Assembly (NCBI GenBank): GCA_947090765.1
Contig: OX352322.1
Coordinates: 4,943,501 to 5,007,500 of the forward strand
DNA: 64,000 bases
Source: Pseudomonas sp. MM223
GTDB lineage: Bacteria > Pseudomonadota > Gammaproteobacteria > Pseudomonadales > Pseudomonadaceae
Direction of reading: 5' to 3'
The position numbers and the translations under genes are program-made. Shown in pieces: positions 17,930 to 27,556 of this stretch. A model generated the notes under the pieces. It did no database searches. It worked only from the letters and a program-made list of their open reading frames with translations, and was not told the origin of the DNA. Positions within the stretch are counted from its first letter, which is position 1. Every line of letters starts with the position of its first letter.

Positions 17930-19201
17930 ATGGGCACGCACGTCATCAAGATGCCGGACATTGGCGAAGGCATCGCGCAGGTCGAGTTGGTGGAATGGTT
18001 CGTCAAGGTCGGCGACATCATCGCCGAGGACCAGGTGGTGGCCGACGTCATGACCGACAAGGCGACCGTCGAAATCCCTTCGCCGGTCAGCGGCAAGGTA
18101 CTGGCCCTGGGTGGCCAGCCCGGTGAAGTGATGGCGGTCGGCAGCGAGCTGATCCGCATCGAAGTGGAAGGCAGCGGCAACCATGTGGATGTGCCACAGG
18201 CCAAGCCGATGGAAGCGCCGGCGGCCCCGGTTGCAGCCAAGCCAGAACCGCAGAAAGACGTTAAACCTGCCGCGTACCAGGCGCCCGCCAACCACGAGGC
18301 TGCGCCCATCGTGCCGCGCCAGCCAGGCGACAAGCCGCTGGCTTCGCCAGCTGTGCGCAAACGCGCCCTGGATGCCGGTATCGAACTGCGTTACGTGCAT
18401 GGCAGCGGCCCGGCCGGGCGCATCCTGCACGAAGACCTCGACGCCTTCATGAGCAAGCCGCAGAGCGCCGCCGGGCAAGCCCCCAATGGCTATGCCAAGC
18501 GCAGCGACAGCGAGCAGGTGCCGGTGATCGGCCTGCGCCGCAAGATCGCCCAGCGCATGCAGGACGCCAAACGCCGGGTCGCGCACTTCAGCTATGTGGA
18601 AGAAATCGACGTCACCGCCCTGGAAGCCCTGCGCCAGCAGCTCAACAGCAAGTACGGCGACAGCCGCGGCAAGCTGACCCTGCTGCCGTTCCTGGTGCGT
18701 GCCCTGGTCGTGGCGCTGCGTGACTTCCCGCAGATCAACGCCACCTATGACGACGAAGCACAGATCATCACCCGCCATGGTGCGGTGCATGTGGGCATCG
18801 CCACCCAGGGTGACAATGGCCTGATGGTGCCCGTGCTGCGTCATGCCGAAGCGGGCAGCCTGTGGGCCAATGCCGGCGAGATTTCGCGCCTGGCCAACGC
18901 TGCACGCAGCAACAAGGCCAACCGCGAGGAACTGTCGGGTTCGACCATCACCCTGACCAGCCTGGGCGCCCTCGGCGGTATCGTCAGCACACCGGTGGTC
19001 AACACCCCGGAAGTGGCGATTGTCGGCGTCAACCGCATGGTTGAGCGGCCGGTGGTGATCGACGGCCAGATCGTCGTGCGCAAGATGATGAACTTGTCCA
19101 GTTCGTTCGACCACCGCGTGGTCGATGGCATGGACGCCGCGCTGTTCATTCAGGCCGTGCGTGGCCTGCTCGAACAACCCGCCTGCCTGTTCGTGGAGTG
19201 A
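17930..19201 (+). CDS. bkdB: Branched-chain 2-oxoacid dehydrogenase E2 (lipoamide acyltransferase)
   Basis: Core of the complex; carries the acyl group on a lipoyl arm. One lipoyl domain (residues 1-80) has the lipoylation lysine K44 in MTDKATVEI. After a Pro/Ala-rich linker comes the peripheral subunit-binding domain (about 140-176, [20 protein letters not shown]) and the catalytic domain (about 195-423) with the active-site motif FDHRVVDG. The length is 423 residues. It starts directly after bkdA2 and ends 2 bases before lpdV. Confidence 0.97.
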   Translation: MGTHVIKMPDIGEGIAQVELVEWFVKVGDIIAEDQVVADVMTDKATVEIPSPVSGKVLALGGQPGEVMAVGSELIRIEVEGSGNHVDVPQAKPMEAPAAPVAAKPEPQKDVKPAAYQAPANHEAAPIVPRQPGDKPLASPAVRKRALDAGIELRYVHGSGPAGRILHEDLDAFMSKPQSAAGQAPNGYAKRSDSEQVPVIGLRRKIAQRMQDAKRRVAHFSYVEEIDVTALEALRQQLNSKYGDSRGKLTLLPFLVRALVVALRDFPQINATYDDEAQIITRHGAVHVGIATQGDNGLMVPVLRHAEAGSLWANAGEISRLANAARSNKANREELSGSTITLTSLGALGGIVSTPVVNTPEVAIVGVNRMVERPVVIDGQIVVRKMMNLSSSFDHRVVDGMDAALFIQAVRGLLEQPACLFVE

Positions 19202-19203
19202 GC

Positions 19204-20583
19204 ATGCAACAGACTATCCAGACTACCCTGTTGATCATCGGCGGCGGCCCTGGCGGCTACGTGGCCGCCATCCGCGCCGGCCAACTGGGCATCCCTACCG
19301 TGCTGGTAGAAGGCCAGGCGCTGGGCGGTACCTGCCTGAACATCGGCTGCATTCCCTCCAAGGCGCTGATCCATGTGGCCGAGCAGTTCCACCAGACCTC
19401 GCGCTTTGCCGGGCCGTCGGAACTGGGCATCAGCGTTGCCTCGCCGCGCCTGGACATCGGCCAGAGCGTGGCCTGGAAGGACGGCATCGTCGACCGCCTG
19501 ACCACCGGTGTGGCCGCCCTGCTGAAAAAGCACGGGGTGAAGGTGATTCATGGCTGGGCGAAGGTGCTCGATGGCAAGCAGGTCGAGGTCGATGGCCAGC
19601 GTATCCAGTGCGAACACCTGTTGTTGGCCACTGGCTCCAGCAGCGTCGAACTTCCGATGCTGCCGCTGGGCGGGCCGGTGATTTCCTCGACCGAAGCCCT
19701 GGCACCGAAAGCCCTGCCGCAGCACCTGGTGGTGGTGGGCGGTGGCTATATCGGCCTGGAGCTGGGCATTGCCTACCGCAAGCTGGGCGCGCAGGTCAGC
19801 GTGGTGGAAGCGCGTGAGCGCATCCTGCCGACCTACGACAGCGAATTGACCGCCCCGGTGGCCGAGTCGTTGAAGAAGCTGGGCATCGCCCTGCACCTGG
19901 GCCACAGCGTCGAAGGCTACGAAAACGGTTGCCTGCTGGCCAACGACGGCAAGGGCGGGCAACTGCGCCTGGAAGCCGACCAGGTGCTGGTGGCGGTGGG
20001 CCGCCGGCCACGTACCAAAGGCTTCAACCTGGAATGCCTGGACCTGAAAATGAACGGCGCCGCCCTTGCCATCGACGAGCGCTGCCAGACCAGCATGCAT
20101 AACGTCTGGGCCATCGGCGACGTGGCCGGCGAACCGATGCTGGCGCACCGCGCCATGGCCCAGGGTGAGATGGTGGCGGAGATCATCGCCGGCAAGGCAC
20201 GCCGCTTCGAACCTGCCGCCATCGCTGCGGTGTGCTTCACCGACCCGGAAGTGGTAGTGGTCGGTAAAACCCCGGAGCAGGCCAGCCAGCAAGGGCTGGA
20301 CTGCATCGTCGCGCAGTTCCCGTTTGCTGCCAACGGCCGGGCCATGAGCCTGGAATCGAAAAGCGGTTTTGTGCGCGTGGTGGCCCGCCGGGACAATCAC
20401 CTGATCCTGGGCTGGCAAGCCGTTGGCGTGGCGGTTTCCGAACTGTCCACGGCGTTTGCCCAATCGCTGGAAATGGGCGCGTGCCTGGAGGATGTGGCTG
20501 GCACCATCCATGCCCACCCGACGCTGGGTGAAGCGGTACAGGAAGCAGCGTTGCGCGCCCTGGGCCACGCCCTGCATATCTGA
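19204..20583 (+). CDS. lpdV: Branched-chain complex-specific dihydrolipoamide dehydrogenase (LPD-Val)
   Basis: E3 flavoprotein that reoxidises the lipoyl groups of BkdB with NAD+. The FAD motif [14 protein letters not shown], the redox disulfide [13 protein letters not shown] (Cys44 and Cys49), the NAD motif [13 protein letters not shown] and the C-terminal [13 protein letters not shown] with the catalytic His-Glu pair are all present. Starting at the ATG at 19204 the protein has 459 residues, the size of P. putida LPD-Val; a GTG two codons upstream is possible but would overlap bkdB. Confidence 0.97.
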   Translation: MQQTIQTTLLIIGGGPGGYVAAIRAGQLGIPTVLVEGQALGGTCLNIGCIPSKALIHVAEQFHQTSRFAGPSELGISVASPRLDIGQSVAWKDGIVDRLTTGVAALLKKHGVKVIHGWAKVLDGKQVEVDGQRIQCEHLLLATGSSSVELPMLPLGGPVISSTEALAPKALPQHLVVVGGGYIGLELGIAYRKLGAQVSVVEARERILPTYDSELTAPVAESLKKLGIALHLGHSVEGYENGCLLANDGKGGQLRLEADQVLVAVGRRPRTKGFNLECLDLKMNGAALAIDERCQTSMHNVWAIGDVAGEPMLAHRAMAQGEMVAEIIAGKARRFEPAAIAAVCFTDPEVVVVGKTPEQASQQGLDCIVAQFPFAANGRAMSLESKSGFVRVVARRDNHLILGWQAVGVAVSELSTAFAQSLEMGACLEDVAGTIHAHPTLGEAVQEAALRALGHALHI

Positions 20584-20609
20584 CACTGAAGCGGCCAAGG
20601 CCGATTTGG

Positions 20610-20643
20610 CCCGCTGCGCCGAGAGGCGCCGCGGGTCTTTTTT
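20610..20643 (+). terminator. Terminator of the bkd operon
   Basis: Stem CCCGCTGCGCC/GGCGCCGCGGG with one mismatch, a GAGA loop and a following T-rich tract (TCTTTTTTT). It lies 26 bp after the lpdV stop. Confidence 0.85.
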
Positions 20644-20654
20644 ATGCCTGTGAC

Positions 20655-20743
20655 GGCCCTATCGCCGGCAAGCCAGCCCCCACAGGTCACCCGCAGGTTT
20701 CAGGTGTTGTACCTGTGGGAGCTGGCTTGCCGGCGATAGGGCC
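20655..20743. repeat. Inverted pair of REP-like sequences, GCCGGCAAGCCAGC type
   Basis: Outer arms GGCCCTATCGCCGGCAAGCC and its complement enclose about 50 bases. This subfamily differs from most pairs in the window; the only other member is at 37871-37964. Confidence 0.8.
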
Positions 20744-20760
20744 AGTTCAGGTAAACCAGA

Positions 20761-21759
20761 TCACTCGGCTATCGCATTCTTGCCGGCCGCCTTGGCCCGG
20801 TACAGCGCCTTGTCGGCACGCGCCAGCAGCGCATGCTGGTCCTCCCCTTCCTGCCATTGCACCACGCCATAGCTCATGGTCAGCCGGCAATCGCCCACCG
20901 GCTGCAGCTGCGCCATCACCTGGCGCAAGCCCGCCGCCACATCCAGCGCCTCCCCCAGCGTGGTCTGCGGCATCACGATGACAAACTCGTCGCCACCCCA
21001 GCGCGCCAACACGTCCAGTTCGCGCAGGCAGGTACGCAGGTTATCCGCCACCCGTACCAGCGCCGCATCGCCAAGGGCGTGGCCGTAGCGGTCGTTGATC
21101 GGTTTGAAATCGTCCATGTCCATGGCGATCAGCGCCAACGGCTGACGGAACCGCTGGGCCCGTTCGCACTCGGTCTGCAACGACTTCTCCAGCCGATAGC
21201 GATTGGCGATACGGGTCAACGCATCGCGCTCGGCCAGTTCACGGTTTTCGTCCAGTTGCCGCTGCAACTGCTGGTTCACCCAGGACAGCTCGCGGGTACG
21301 CTCGGCCACCTGGCACTCCAGCGACTGGTTCTTTTGTTCCAGCTGTGCCACCAGGCGCTTGCCGACGTCGATGTTGCGGTGCGCGCCGAGCATGCGCGCC
21401 ACCGAACCGTCCTGGTTATGGGCGATGATGTAGCCGCTGTCTTCGATCCAGATATAACTGCCATCCTGGCAACGGCAGCGGTATTCGATGAGGTAGCGCT
21501 CGTTGCGCGCGTTTATGTAGGCCTCGAAATGCGCCATTACCCGTGGGTAGTCCTCAGGATGGATCACGCTTTCCCAGGTAAGCACCGAGTTGACCATCGA
21601 GTGGCTGGCGTAACCGAGCATGGCGTACCAGCCCGGGTTGCGATAGACGTAGCCGGTGTTGGCATTCCAGTCCCAGATGCCATCGCTGATCAACTCGAAC
21701 AACGTGTGCAACTGCTGTTCACTGAAGCCGGCAGGTGCCGGCCTGGTTTCCTGACTCAT
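20761..21759 (-). CDS. PAS-GGDEF diguanylate cyclase
   Basis: Predicted cytoplasmic synthase of the second messenger c-di-GMP. A PAS domain of the PAS3 type occupies about residues 12-130 (FELISDGIWDWNANTGYVYRNPGWYAMLGY; WESVIHPEDYPRV), then a coiled-coil linker with ECQVAERTRELSWVNQQLQ, then a GGDEF domain (about 175-330). The active-site motif is an intact GGDEF, and RELD five residues before it is a potential product-inhibition I-site (RxxD). No membrane segment. The promoter region contains the TTGCCGC-AG-GCGGCAA palindrome also seen before flgF. What PAS senses is unknown. Confidence 0.92.
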   Translation of the reverse strand: MSQETRPAPAGFSEQQLHTLFELISDGIWDWNANTGYVYRNPGWYAMLGYASHSMVNSVLTWESVIHPEDYPRVMAHFEAYINARNERYLIEYRCRCQDGSYIWIEDSGYIIAHNQDGSVARMLGAHRNIDVGKRLVAQLEQKNQSLECQVAERTRELSWVNQQLQRQLDENRELAERDALTRIANRYRLEKSLQTECERAQRFRQPLALIAMDMDDFKPINDRYGHALGDAALVRVADNLRTCLRELDVLARWGGDEFVIVMPQTTLGEALDVAAGLRQVMAQLQPVGDCRLTMSYGVVQWQEGEDQHALLARADKALYRAKAAGKNAIAE

Positions 21760-21822
21760 GGACGCTCTCCCTGATGCCCAGCAACTGCGCTCCGGTCAAG
21801 GGGCTGCCGACAGTGGTGGTAA

Positions 21823-21838
21823 TTGCCGCAGGCGGCAA
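21823..21838. promoter_or_regulatory. Palindrome TTGCCGC-AG-GCGGCAA before the GGDEF gene
   Basis: A perfect palindrome 64 bp upstream of the GGDEF start, identical in its 16-bp core to that before flgF. No transcription factor gene is adjacent that would obviously use it. Confidence 0.4.
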
Positions 21839-21950
21839 GATAATGCCTTTGACGGGCAAGCATATGCCCCGCGTGGCGCCACCGGAATAGCACCGACGTT
21901 CTATTTTCAGCCAAGCTCAACCACGGGCGGCAGCCGGTATGGCGGGCAAG

Positions 21951-21971
21951 GTGTTTCGTATAAGATATCCG
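21951..21971 (+). promoter_or_regulatory. Probable operator of the GntR regulator gene (autoregulatory site)
   Basis: Contains TTTCGTATAAGATATC. It matches 18 of 21 positions of the reverse complement of the site at 22818-22838 upstream of the MHS transporter. It lies 25 bp before the GTG start, so the regulator probably controls its own gene. Confidence 0.6.
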
Positions 21972-21996
21972 CACCGCCTGATTGCTGGAATTTCCC

Positions 21997-22665
21997 GTGC
22001 CGCTGCCGTCTTTCAAAGCTACCGACCTGGGCGCAACGCCCTCGATGTCGGAAATCATCGCCAAACACCTGCGCGAAGCGATCATCTCGGGGCAGCTTGC
22101 CGAGGGCGAACCGGTGCGTCAGGACGAAGTGGCGCAGGCGTTCAACGTCAGCAAGATCCCGGTGCGCGAAGCCCTGAAGCGCCTGGAAGCCGAAGGCCTG
22201 GTGGACTTTCAACGCAACCGTGGCGCGCTGGTTACCCGCATTTCGGAACCCGAACTTGCGCAGATGTTCGAGGTACGGGTGCTGCTGGAAGTGAAAGCGA
22301 TTCGCTTGGCGATCCCGAACATGACCGAGGCACACTTTGCCCAGGCCGAAGCCATTTGCGCGGAGTTCATCGGTGAGGACGATGTCGGCCGCTGGGCCGA
22401 CCTCAACTGGGCGCTGCACGCCTGCCTGTATGAACCGGCGCGGCGGCCCTACCTGATCGGCCTGATTCGCTCGATCCATGACAAGGTGGAACGCTACCTG
22501 CGCATGCAGATGAGCCTGTCAGCCGGCAAGCTGCGCGCCGATCACGAGCACCGGGATATCGTTGCCGCCTGTCGGGCGCGTGATGTAGAGCTGGCGGCGC
22601 GGCTGATCGAAGAACACATCAATGGCGTGTGCCAGAGCCTGTACGAGCACCTGCCCCATAACTGA
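21997..22665 (+). CDS. GntR-family regulator, FCD (FadR/VanR) subfamily
   Basis: Winged helix-turn-helix domain at about residues 12-75 (SEIIAKHLREAIISGQLAEGEPVRQDEVAQAFNVSKIPVREALKRLEAEGLV) and an all-helical FCD effector domain at about 85-212. I prefer the GTG start at 21997 (222 residues), which has GGAA six bases upstream, over a TTG at 21982. The ligand is unknown. The shared 21-bp operator before this gene and before the following MHS transporter suggests it controls the transporter and the DHDPS-like enzyme. Confidence 0.9.
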   Translation: MPLPSFKATDLGATPSMSEIIAKHLREAIISGQLAEGEPVRQDEVAQAFNVSKIPVREALKRLEAEGLVDFQRNRGALVTRISEPELAQMFEVRVLLEVKAIRLAIPNMTEAHFAQAEAICAEFIGEDDVGRWADLNWALHACLYEPARRPYLIGLIRSIHDKVERYLRMQMSLSAGKLRADHEHRDIVAACRARDVELAARLIEEHINGVCQSLYEHLPHN

Positions 22666-22688
22666 CCCAACAGGCTATCACCGCCCCT

Positions 22689-22782
22689 TGTAGGAGCAGC
22701 CTTGTGCTGCGAAGGGGCCAGTGCAGCCGACACATTTCCCTAGGCCTTGTCGGCCTCATCGCAGCACAAGGCTGCTCCTACA
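22689..22782. repeat. Inverted pair of REP sequences
   Basis: Left TGTAGGAGCAGCCTTGTGCT, right its complement, about 40 bases between the cores. It separates the GntR gene from the transporter promoter. Confidence 0.85.
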
Positions 22783-22817
22783 CCGAAATCCCCCTTCTGG
22801 CTTCGTTTTTGCTTATC

Positions 22818-22838
22818 TAGATATCGTATACGAAATAC
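22818..22838. promoter_or_regulatory. Probable GntR operator upstream of the MHS transporter
   Basis: Contains the perfect palindrome TCGTATACGA. The 21-bp site matches the one at 21951-21971 in 18 positions when read on the opposite strand. The sequence fits the GT-N(1-3)-AC core of FadR/VanR-type operators. It lies about 85 bp before the transporter start. Confidence 0.65.
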
Positions 22839-22922
22839 CATATAAGGAATCGGCGGCACCGCTTTTCCGGCGCCACCCTGCCTACTCCTTCTTCCAATAA
22901 TTACGTATCGGAGTGCAAAACC

Positions 22923-24296
22923 ATGGCCACACCCTCTTCGGCGGCATCCGTGAATGTCGCAAGCACAGCAGACAAAGCCCCTGCGGGCATCAAGCGTGTG
23001 GTAGCTGCGGCCATGGCCGGCGCAGTCGCCGAGTGGTACGAATTCTTCCTGTATGGCACCGCTTCGGCACTGGTCTTCGGCCAGTTGTTCTTCCGCCAGA
23101 CCGGCAGTGCCATGGACGGCATCATTGCCGCCTTTGCCCTCTACGCCGTGGGCTTTCTCGCCCGCCCCATCGGTGGCCTGGTGTTCGGCCACTACGGCGA
23201 CAAGGTCGGCCGCAAACATTTACTGCAAATCAGCCTGATCGTGGTCGGGATAACCACCTTCCTGATGGGGTGCCTGCCCACCTTCGAGCGCATCGGCTAC
23301 GCCGCACCCATCCTGCTGGTAGTGCTGCGGCTGATCCAGGGCTTTGCCTTCGGCGGCGAATGGGGCGGCGCGGTGTTGTTGGTGTCCGAGCACAGCCCGG
23401 ACAACCGCCGCGGCTTCTGGGCCAGCTGGCCGCAAGCGGGCGTGCCGGCCGGCAACCTGATCGCCACCATCATCCTGCTGCTGTTGTCGTCCAACCTGAG
23501 CGAGGCGCAGTTCCTGGACTGGGGCTGGCGGGTAGCCTTCTGGTTCTCGGCCGTGGTGGTGCTGATCGGCTACTGGATCCGCACCCGGGTCGATGATGCG
23601 CCAATCTTCAAGGAAGCCCAGGCCAAGCAACAGAAGCTGGAAAGCCAACAACTGGGTGTGGTGGAAGTGGTCACCAAATACTGGCGCGAAGTGCTGATCG
23701 GCATTGGCGCACGCTTTGCGGAAAACATCCTCTACTACACCGTGGTCACCTTCTCCATCACCTACCTGAAACTGGTGGTGCACAAAGACACATCGCAGAT
23801 CCTGCTGCTGATGTTCGGCGCCCACCTGCTGCACTTCTTCATGATCCCGGCAATGGGCTACCTGTCGGACATCATCGGCCGCAAGCCGGTGTACCTGATC
23901 GGCGCCGTGCTCACCGCATTCTGGGGCTTCGTCGGTTTCCCGATGATGGACACCGGCAACGACTGGCTGATCATGGCGGCCATCACCCTGGGCCTGGCCA
24001 TCGAGTCCATGACCTACGCGCCCTACTCGGCGTTGATGGCCGAACTGTTCCCTACCCATGTGCGCTACACGGCGCTCTCCCTGTGCTATCAGGTCGCGCC
24101 CATCCTGGCCGGATCGCTGGCGCCACTGATCGCCGTGACCCTGCTCAAGGAATACAACAGCTCCACGCCGATCGCCTGGTACCTGGTGGGTGCGGCGGCC
24201 ATTTCGATCGTGGCCGTGGCGGCTGCCAAGGAAACCCGCGGCAAATCACTGCGTGCCGTCGACGAAGAATCCAAGGCCCGTAACGCAAGCCACTGA
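22923..24296 (+). CDS. MFS transporter, metabolite:H+ symporter (MHS) family
   Basis: A 457-residue permease with 12 predicted membrane segments. The N-terminal [26 protein letters not shown], the loop [18 protein letters not shown] and [22 protein letters not shown] are the signatures of the MHS group, whose members take up organic acids, betaines or proline-like compounds with protons. The substrate cannot be read from the sequence; the next gene, a DHDPS-family enzyme, hints at a keto or hydroxy acid such as a hydroxyproline derivative. SD GGAG precedes the ATG. Confidence 0.9.
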   Translation: MATPSSAASVNVASTADKAPAGIKRVVAAAMAGAVAEWYEFFLYGTASALVFGQLFFRQTGSAMDGIIAAFALYAVGFLARPIGGLVFGHYGDKVGRKHLLQISLIVVGITTFLMGCLPTFERIGYAAPILLVVLRLIQGFAFGGEWGGAVLLVSEHSPDNRRGFWASWPQAGVPAGNLIATIILLLLSSNLSEAQFLDWGWRVAFWFSAVVVLIGYWIRTRVDDAPIFKEAQAKQQKLESQQLGVVEVVTKYWREVLIGIGARFAENILYYTVVTFSITYLKLVVHKDTSQILLLMFGAHLLHFFMIPAMGYLSDIIGRKPVYLIGAVLTAFWGFVGFPMMDTGNDWLIMAAITLGLAIESMTYAPYSALMAELFPTHVRYTALSLCYQVAPILAGSLAPLIAVTLLKEYNSSTPIAWYLVGAAAISIVAVAAAKETRGKSLRAVDEESKARNASH

Positions 24297-24332
24297 CAGC
24301 CCCACAATAACGACAACTTCGAGGTAAAGACC

Positions 24333-25277
24333 ATGAGCAACATCTTCTCCGGCACCATGCCCGCCCTGATGACCCCGTGCACCGCCGAGCGCAAGCCAGA
24401 CTTCGACGCCCTGGTGCGCAAGGGCCGCGAACTGATCGAAGCCGGCATGAGCGCCGTGGTGTACTGCGGCTCGATGGGCGACTGGCCGCTGCTGACCGAA
24501 GCCGAGCGCCAGGAAGGCGTGGCGCGCCTGGTGGGCGCCGGCATCCCGACCATTGTCGGCACCGGCGCGGTGAACACCCGTGAAGCAGTAGCGCATGCCG
24601 CCCATGCTGCCAAAGTCGGCGCTGCCGGCCTGATGGTCATCCCTCGCGTGCTCAGCCGCGGTGCCTCGCTGATCGCCCAGAAGCACCACTTCTCGGCCAT
24701 CCTCGCCGCCGCACCCAAGCTGCCAGCGGTGATCTACAACAGCCCCTACTACGGCTTTGCCACCCGCGCCGACCTGTTCTTCGAACTGCGCCGCGAGTTC
24801 CCCAACCTGATCGGCTTCAAGGAGTTCGGCGGCGGTGCCGACCTGCGTTATGCCGCCGAGCACATCACCTCCAAGGATGACGACGTGACCCTGATGGTCG
24901 GCGTGGACACCCAGGTGGTGCATGGCTTCGTCAACTGCAACGCCACCGGCGCCATCACCGGTATCGGCAACGCCCTGCCGCGTGAGGTGCTGCACCTGGT
25001 CAGCCTGAGCAAGCAGGCGGCCAAGGGCGATGCCAAGGCCCGTCGCCTGGCGCGTGAACTGGAGGCGGCGCTGGCAGTGCTGTCGTCGTTCGATGAAGGC
25101 TGCGACCTGGTGCTGTACTACAAGCACCTGATGGTGCTGAACGGTGACCGCGAGTACAGCCTGCACTTCAACGAGACCGACGTGCTGACCGACGCCCAGC
25201 GCAACTACGCCGAGCAGCAGTACGCGCTGTTCCGCAGCTGGTACGCCAGCTGGTCGGCCGAGCAGAACGTCGCCTGA
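24333..25277 (+). CDS. DHDPS/NAL-family lyase, possible 1-pyrroline-4-hydroxy-2-carboxylate deaminase
   Basis: A class I aldolase-fold (TIM barrel) enzyme of 314 residues. The Schiff-base lysine is K163 in IGFKEFGG, with the partner Tyr135 in VIYNSPYYG. The substrate-carboxylate loop reads GSMGD (residues 46-50) where DHDPS itself usually has GTTGE, so it is probably not a lysine-pathway enzyme. Related family members remove ammonia and water from a hydroxyproline intermediate, or split keto-sugar acids. It follows the MHS transporter by 36 nt with GAGGT as ribosome binding site and likely shares its GntR-controlled promoter. The exact reaction is an inference. Confidence 0.8.
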   Translation: MSNIFSGTMPALMTPCTAERKPDFDALVRKGRELIEAGMSAVVYCGSMGDWPLLTEAERQEGVARLVGAGIPTIVGTGAVNTREAVAHAAHAAKVGAAGLMVIPRVLSRGASLIAQKHHFSAILAAAPKLPAVIYNSPYYGFATRADLFFELRREFPNLIGFKEFGGGADLRYAAEHITSKDDDVTLMVGVDTQVVHGFVNCNATGAITGIGNALPREVLHLVSLSKQAAKGDAKARRLARELEAALAVLSSFDEGCDLVLYYKHLMVLNGDREYSLHFNETDVLTDAQRNYAEQQYALFRSWYASWSAEQNVA

Positions 25278-25282
25278 CCTCA

Positions 25283-25297
25283 AGGCCGCTCCCACAG
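25283..25297. repeat. REP remnant
   Basis: GGCCGCTCCCACAG, the tail of a REP unit, between two convergent genes; no partner copy nearby. Confidence 0.35.
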
Positions 25298-25318
25298 AGT
25301 GCGCCGCCAGCACTTGGC

Positions 25319-26197
25319 TCAAGCCAGCTGCAGCAGCGCCTCTTCCACGGCAGCCACCACCTGGTTGCCCTTGGCACCCGGCAGCCGCCACGCGGCAATG
25401 GTCATGCCCAAGGGCACCGCGCAATCGATCGGCGCAACCAGTTCGCCGCTGTCCAGGTAGCGTTGCACCAAGCTTTTGCGCCCCATCAGCACACCCGCAG
25501 CGAGCAAGGCTTGCTGCAAGGCAATCGAGTAAAGGGAAAACCCCGGCCCGCGGGCCACGAACTTGTGCCCGGGCATCACCGCCCCACTCCAAACCGCCCA
25601 GTCGTTCCAGCCCACATCGGCAATGCAACGGAGGTCGGCGAGGTCCTCGGGGGTGGTGATGTTCGCTGCCAGGGCAGGTACACACACGGGCAGCACTTCT
25701 TCCGTGGCGATCCTGCGCTGCCAGCGCTCGAGCTTTTCGGTGTAGAACAGGCACAGGTCGAACGGGCTGCGCTTCAGGTTGGGCGGCTCGTCCACCGCTG
25801 TGACCGAAATCTCGATGGGTGCCAGCAGGCGGGTCAACTCCGGCAGGCGTGGCCCGATCCACAACTGCGCCAACGCCGGGGAGGTAACGATATGCACCCG
25901 CTGTGGTGCGGCCAGGCGCCGTAGGGTGCGCGCTGCAGCTTCCACCGCGTCGAACGCTTCTGTGAACTGAACCTTCACGCTTTCGCCCAAGGGCGTCAGG
26001 CGCACACCTTTGGCGTGGCGCTCGAACAAGGCCGCGCCGTATTCGCTTTCCAGCGTCTTCACCAGCGCAGCGATGGCACCGGGGGTTACCTTGAGTTCAA
26101 GTGCAGCACGGGCAAAGCCGCCCAGACGGGCAGACGCTTCGAAGGCGCGCAAGGCATTGAGTTGCAGGGAGTGGCGGCTGGGGCTATCGAGATACAC
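25319..26197 (-). CDS. LysR-family regulator, GcvA-like
   Basis: Residues about 10-70 form the LysR helix-turn-helix (LNALRAFEASARLGGFARAALELKVTPGAIAALVKTLESEYGAALFERHAKGVRLT), and the rest is a periplasmic-binding-protein-like effector domain. I take the GTG at 26197 (292 residues); a TTG at 26254 would add a 19-residue tail that is not conserved in this family. It is divergent from azlC across about 120 bp and may regulate azlCD. Effector unknown. Confidence 0.85.
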   Translation of the reverse strand: MYLDSPSRHSLQLNALRAFEASARLGGFARAALELKVTPGAIAALVKTLESEYGAALFERHAKGVRLTPLGESVKVQFTEAFDAVEAAARTLRRLAAPQRVHIVTSPALAQLWIGPRLPELTRLLAPIEISVTAVDEPPNLKRSPFDLCLFYTEKLERWQRRIATEEVLPVCVPALAANITTPEDLADLRCIADVGWNDWAVWSGAVMPGHKFVARGPGFSLYSIALQQALLAAGVLMGRKSLVQRYLDSGELVAPIDCAVPLGMTIAAWRLPGAKGNQVVAAVEEALLQLA

Positions 26198-26318
26198 GGT
26201 TTCAGGCCTAGTTTTTTTAGGCCTACTATTCCAGAAATCTGACGTTGTGGCCAACTGTCACGCGCATTACCGTGGAGGTGCCTGGCTGGCTCCTCCCGAA
26301 CACTTTCAAGGAACTCAA

Positions 26319-27053
26319 ATGCCGTACCCCAGCGGGACCCAAGCGTTCAAGCAGGGTGCCCACAGCGCCCTGCCCTTGACCTCCGGCATCGTGCCCTTCG
26401 GCCTGATTACCGGTGTAACTGCCATCGGCATGGGCCTGTCGCCGGCCGATGCCATCGGCATGACGTTGCTGTTCTATTCCGGGTCGGCGCAGATGGTGGT
26501 GATGCAACTGATGCAGAACGCCGCCCTGCCGGTGACCATGGTAGTGACCGCACTGGTCATCAACCTGCGCTTCCTGATGTACAGCGCCAGCCTGGCCCCG
26601 CACCTGGGTCAGCTGCCACGTCGCCAGAAGTGGCCGATGGCCTACATGCTGTCCGACCAGTCCTTCGCCCTGTGCACGTTGAAGATGGGCTCAGGCGGGC
26701 TAGGGCAGCAAGCCTACCCCTACTATGCCGGCACGGCGATCACCATGTTCCTGGGTTGGAACCTCTCGGTACTGGCCGGCATGTACCTTGGCGCGGGCAT
26801 CCCGGAAGACTGGTCGCTGGGCTTTGCCATCCCCCTGTCGTTCCTTGCCCTGCTGATACCCGGCATTCGCAATGCAGCCACGCTCGGCGCAGCGCTGACC
26901 GGTGGTGTGCTTGCCGTGCTGGCAGCCGACTTGCCCTACAACCTCGGCCTGCTGACGGGCGCGCTGGGCGGCATCACTGCCGGGCTGGCTATCGAGAGCT
27001 GGAAAAAGCAGCAAGCAATGCCTGAAGCCAATAGCGAACAGGAAGCATCATGA
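26319..27053 (+). CDS. azlC: Branched-chain amino acid exporter AzlC subunit
   Basis: Large subunit of an AzlCD-type (LIV-E family) amino acid exporter. The protein (244 residues) contains the family blocks GIVPFGLITGVTAIGMGLSPADAIGMTLLFYSGSAQ and VINLRFLMYSASLAPHL in the first half and several hydrophobic segments. A much longer open frame exists upstream but runs antisense through the LysR gene; the ATG at 26319 with AAGGA is the correct start. It overlaps azlD by 4 bases (ATGA). Substrate given by family only. Confidence 0.9.
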   Translation: MPYPSGTQAFKQGAHSALPLTSGIVPFGLITGVTAIGMGLSPADAIGMTLLFYSGSAQMVVMQLMQNAALPVTMVVTALVINLRFLMYSASLAPHLGQLPRRQKWPMAYMLSDQSFALCTLKMGSGGLGQQAYPYYAGTAITMFLGWNLSVLAGMYLGAGIPEDWSLGFAIPLSFLALLIPGIRNAATLGAALTGGVLAVLAADLPYNLGLLTGALGGITAGLAIESWKKQQAMPEANSEQEAS

Positions 27054-27376
27054 GCGAAATCACCCAATGGATAACCTTCGCCCTGATCGGCCTGGGCACC
27101 TTCGCCATCCGGCTCTCGTTCATCGAGTTGCACACGGTGCTGCGCATTCCACCGCTGTTTCGCCGCGCGCTGGCCTACGTGCCCGCCAGCGTATTGGCGG
27201 CGTTGGTATTGCCGGCGGTGGTGTTCCCGGACCGGCATGCCGGGTTCGACTGGATGAACCCGCAAATACCGGCAGCGGTACTGGCTGCACTGGTGGCGTG
27301 GCGTACGCGCAGTACCCTGCTGACGCTGGTGGTGGGCTTGGGGGTGCTGTGGGCCTTGAAGCACTGGGGGCTATGA
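27050..27376 (+). CDS. azlD: AzlD small membrane subunit
   Basis: A 108-residue hydrophobic protein with three to four membrane segments and the AzlD pattern WITFALIGLGTFAIRLSFIEL and PLFRRALAYVPASVLAALVLPAVVF. The start codon overlaps the azlC stop (ATGA), so the two are translationally coupled, as in other azlCD pairs. Confidence 0.9.
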   Translation: MSEITQWITFALIGLGTFAIRLSFIELHTVLRIPPLFRRALAYVPASVLAALVLPAVVFPDRHAGFDWMNPQIPAAVLAALVAWRTRSTLLTLVVGLGVLWALKHWGL

Positions 27377-27485
27377 GCAAACAGCCCTCAGGAAAAATCG
27401 GCAGGATGTTGTGCAGATAAATCGTTTGAGGTCCTTGGTCTTATTGTCCATGGTGGCAGGCTGGTAGCTATTTGCCACGCGTGGA

Positions 27486-27537
27486 CGCAGGCGCATGACG
27501 ATGCCTGCGTTGGGGGACGTTGTCAGATCCCCCCAAC
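27486..27537. other. Two adjoining hairpins before the APC permease
   Basis: CGCAGGC/GCCTGCG (27486-27492 and 27503-27509) and GTTGGGGG/CCCCCAAC (27509-27516 and 27530-27537) form back-to-back stems that share one base. They end 20 bases before the permease ATG. They could be a terminator for azlCD without T-run, or a leader structure for the permease. Confidence 0.4.
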
Positions 27538-27556
27538 AATAAGAGAGGACAAGGAA

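Noticed and set aside
26010..26318. Upstream extension of azlC
   Set aside because: It runs antisense through the LysR gene; the ATG at 26319 has a proper ribosome binding site and the family's usual N-terminus.
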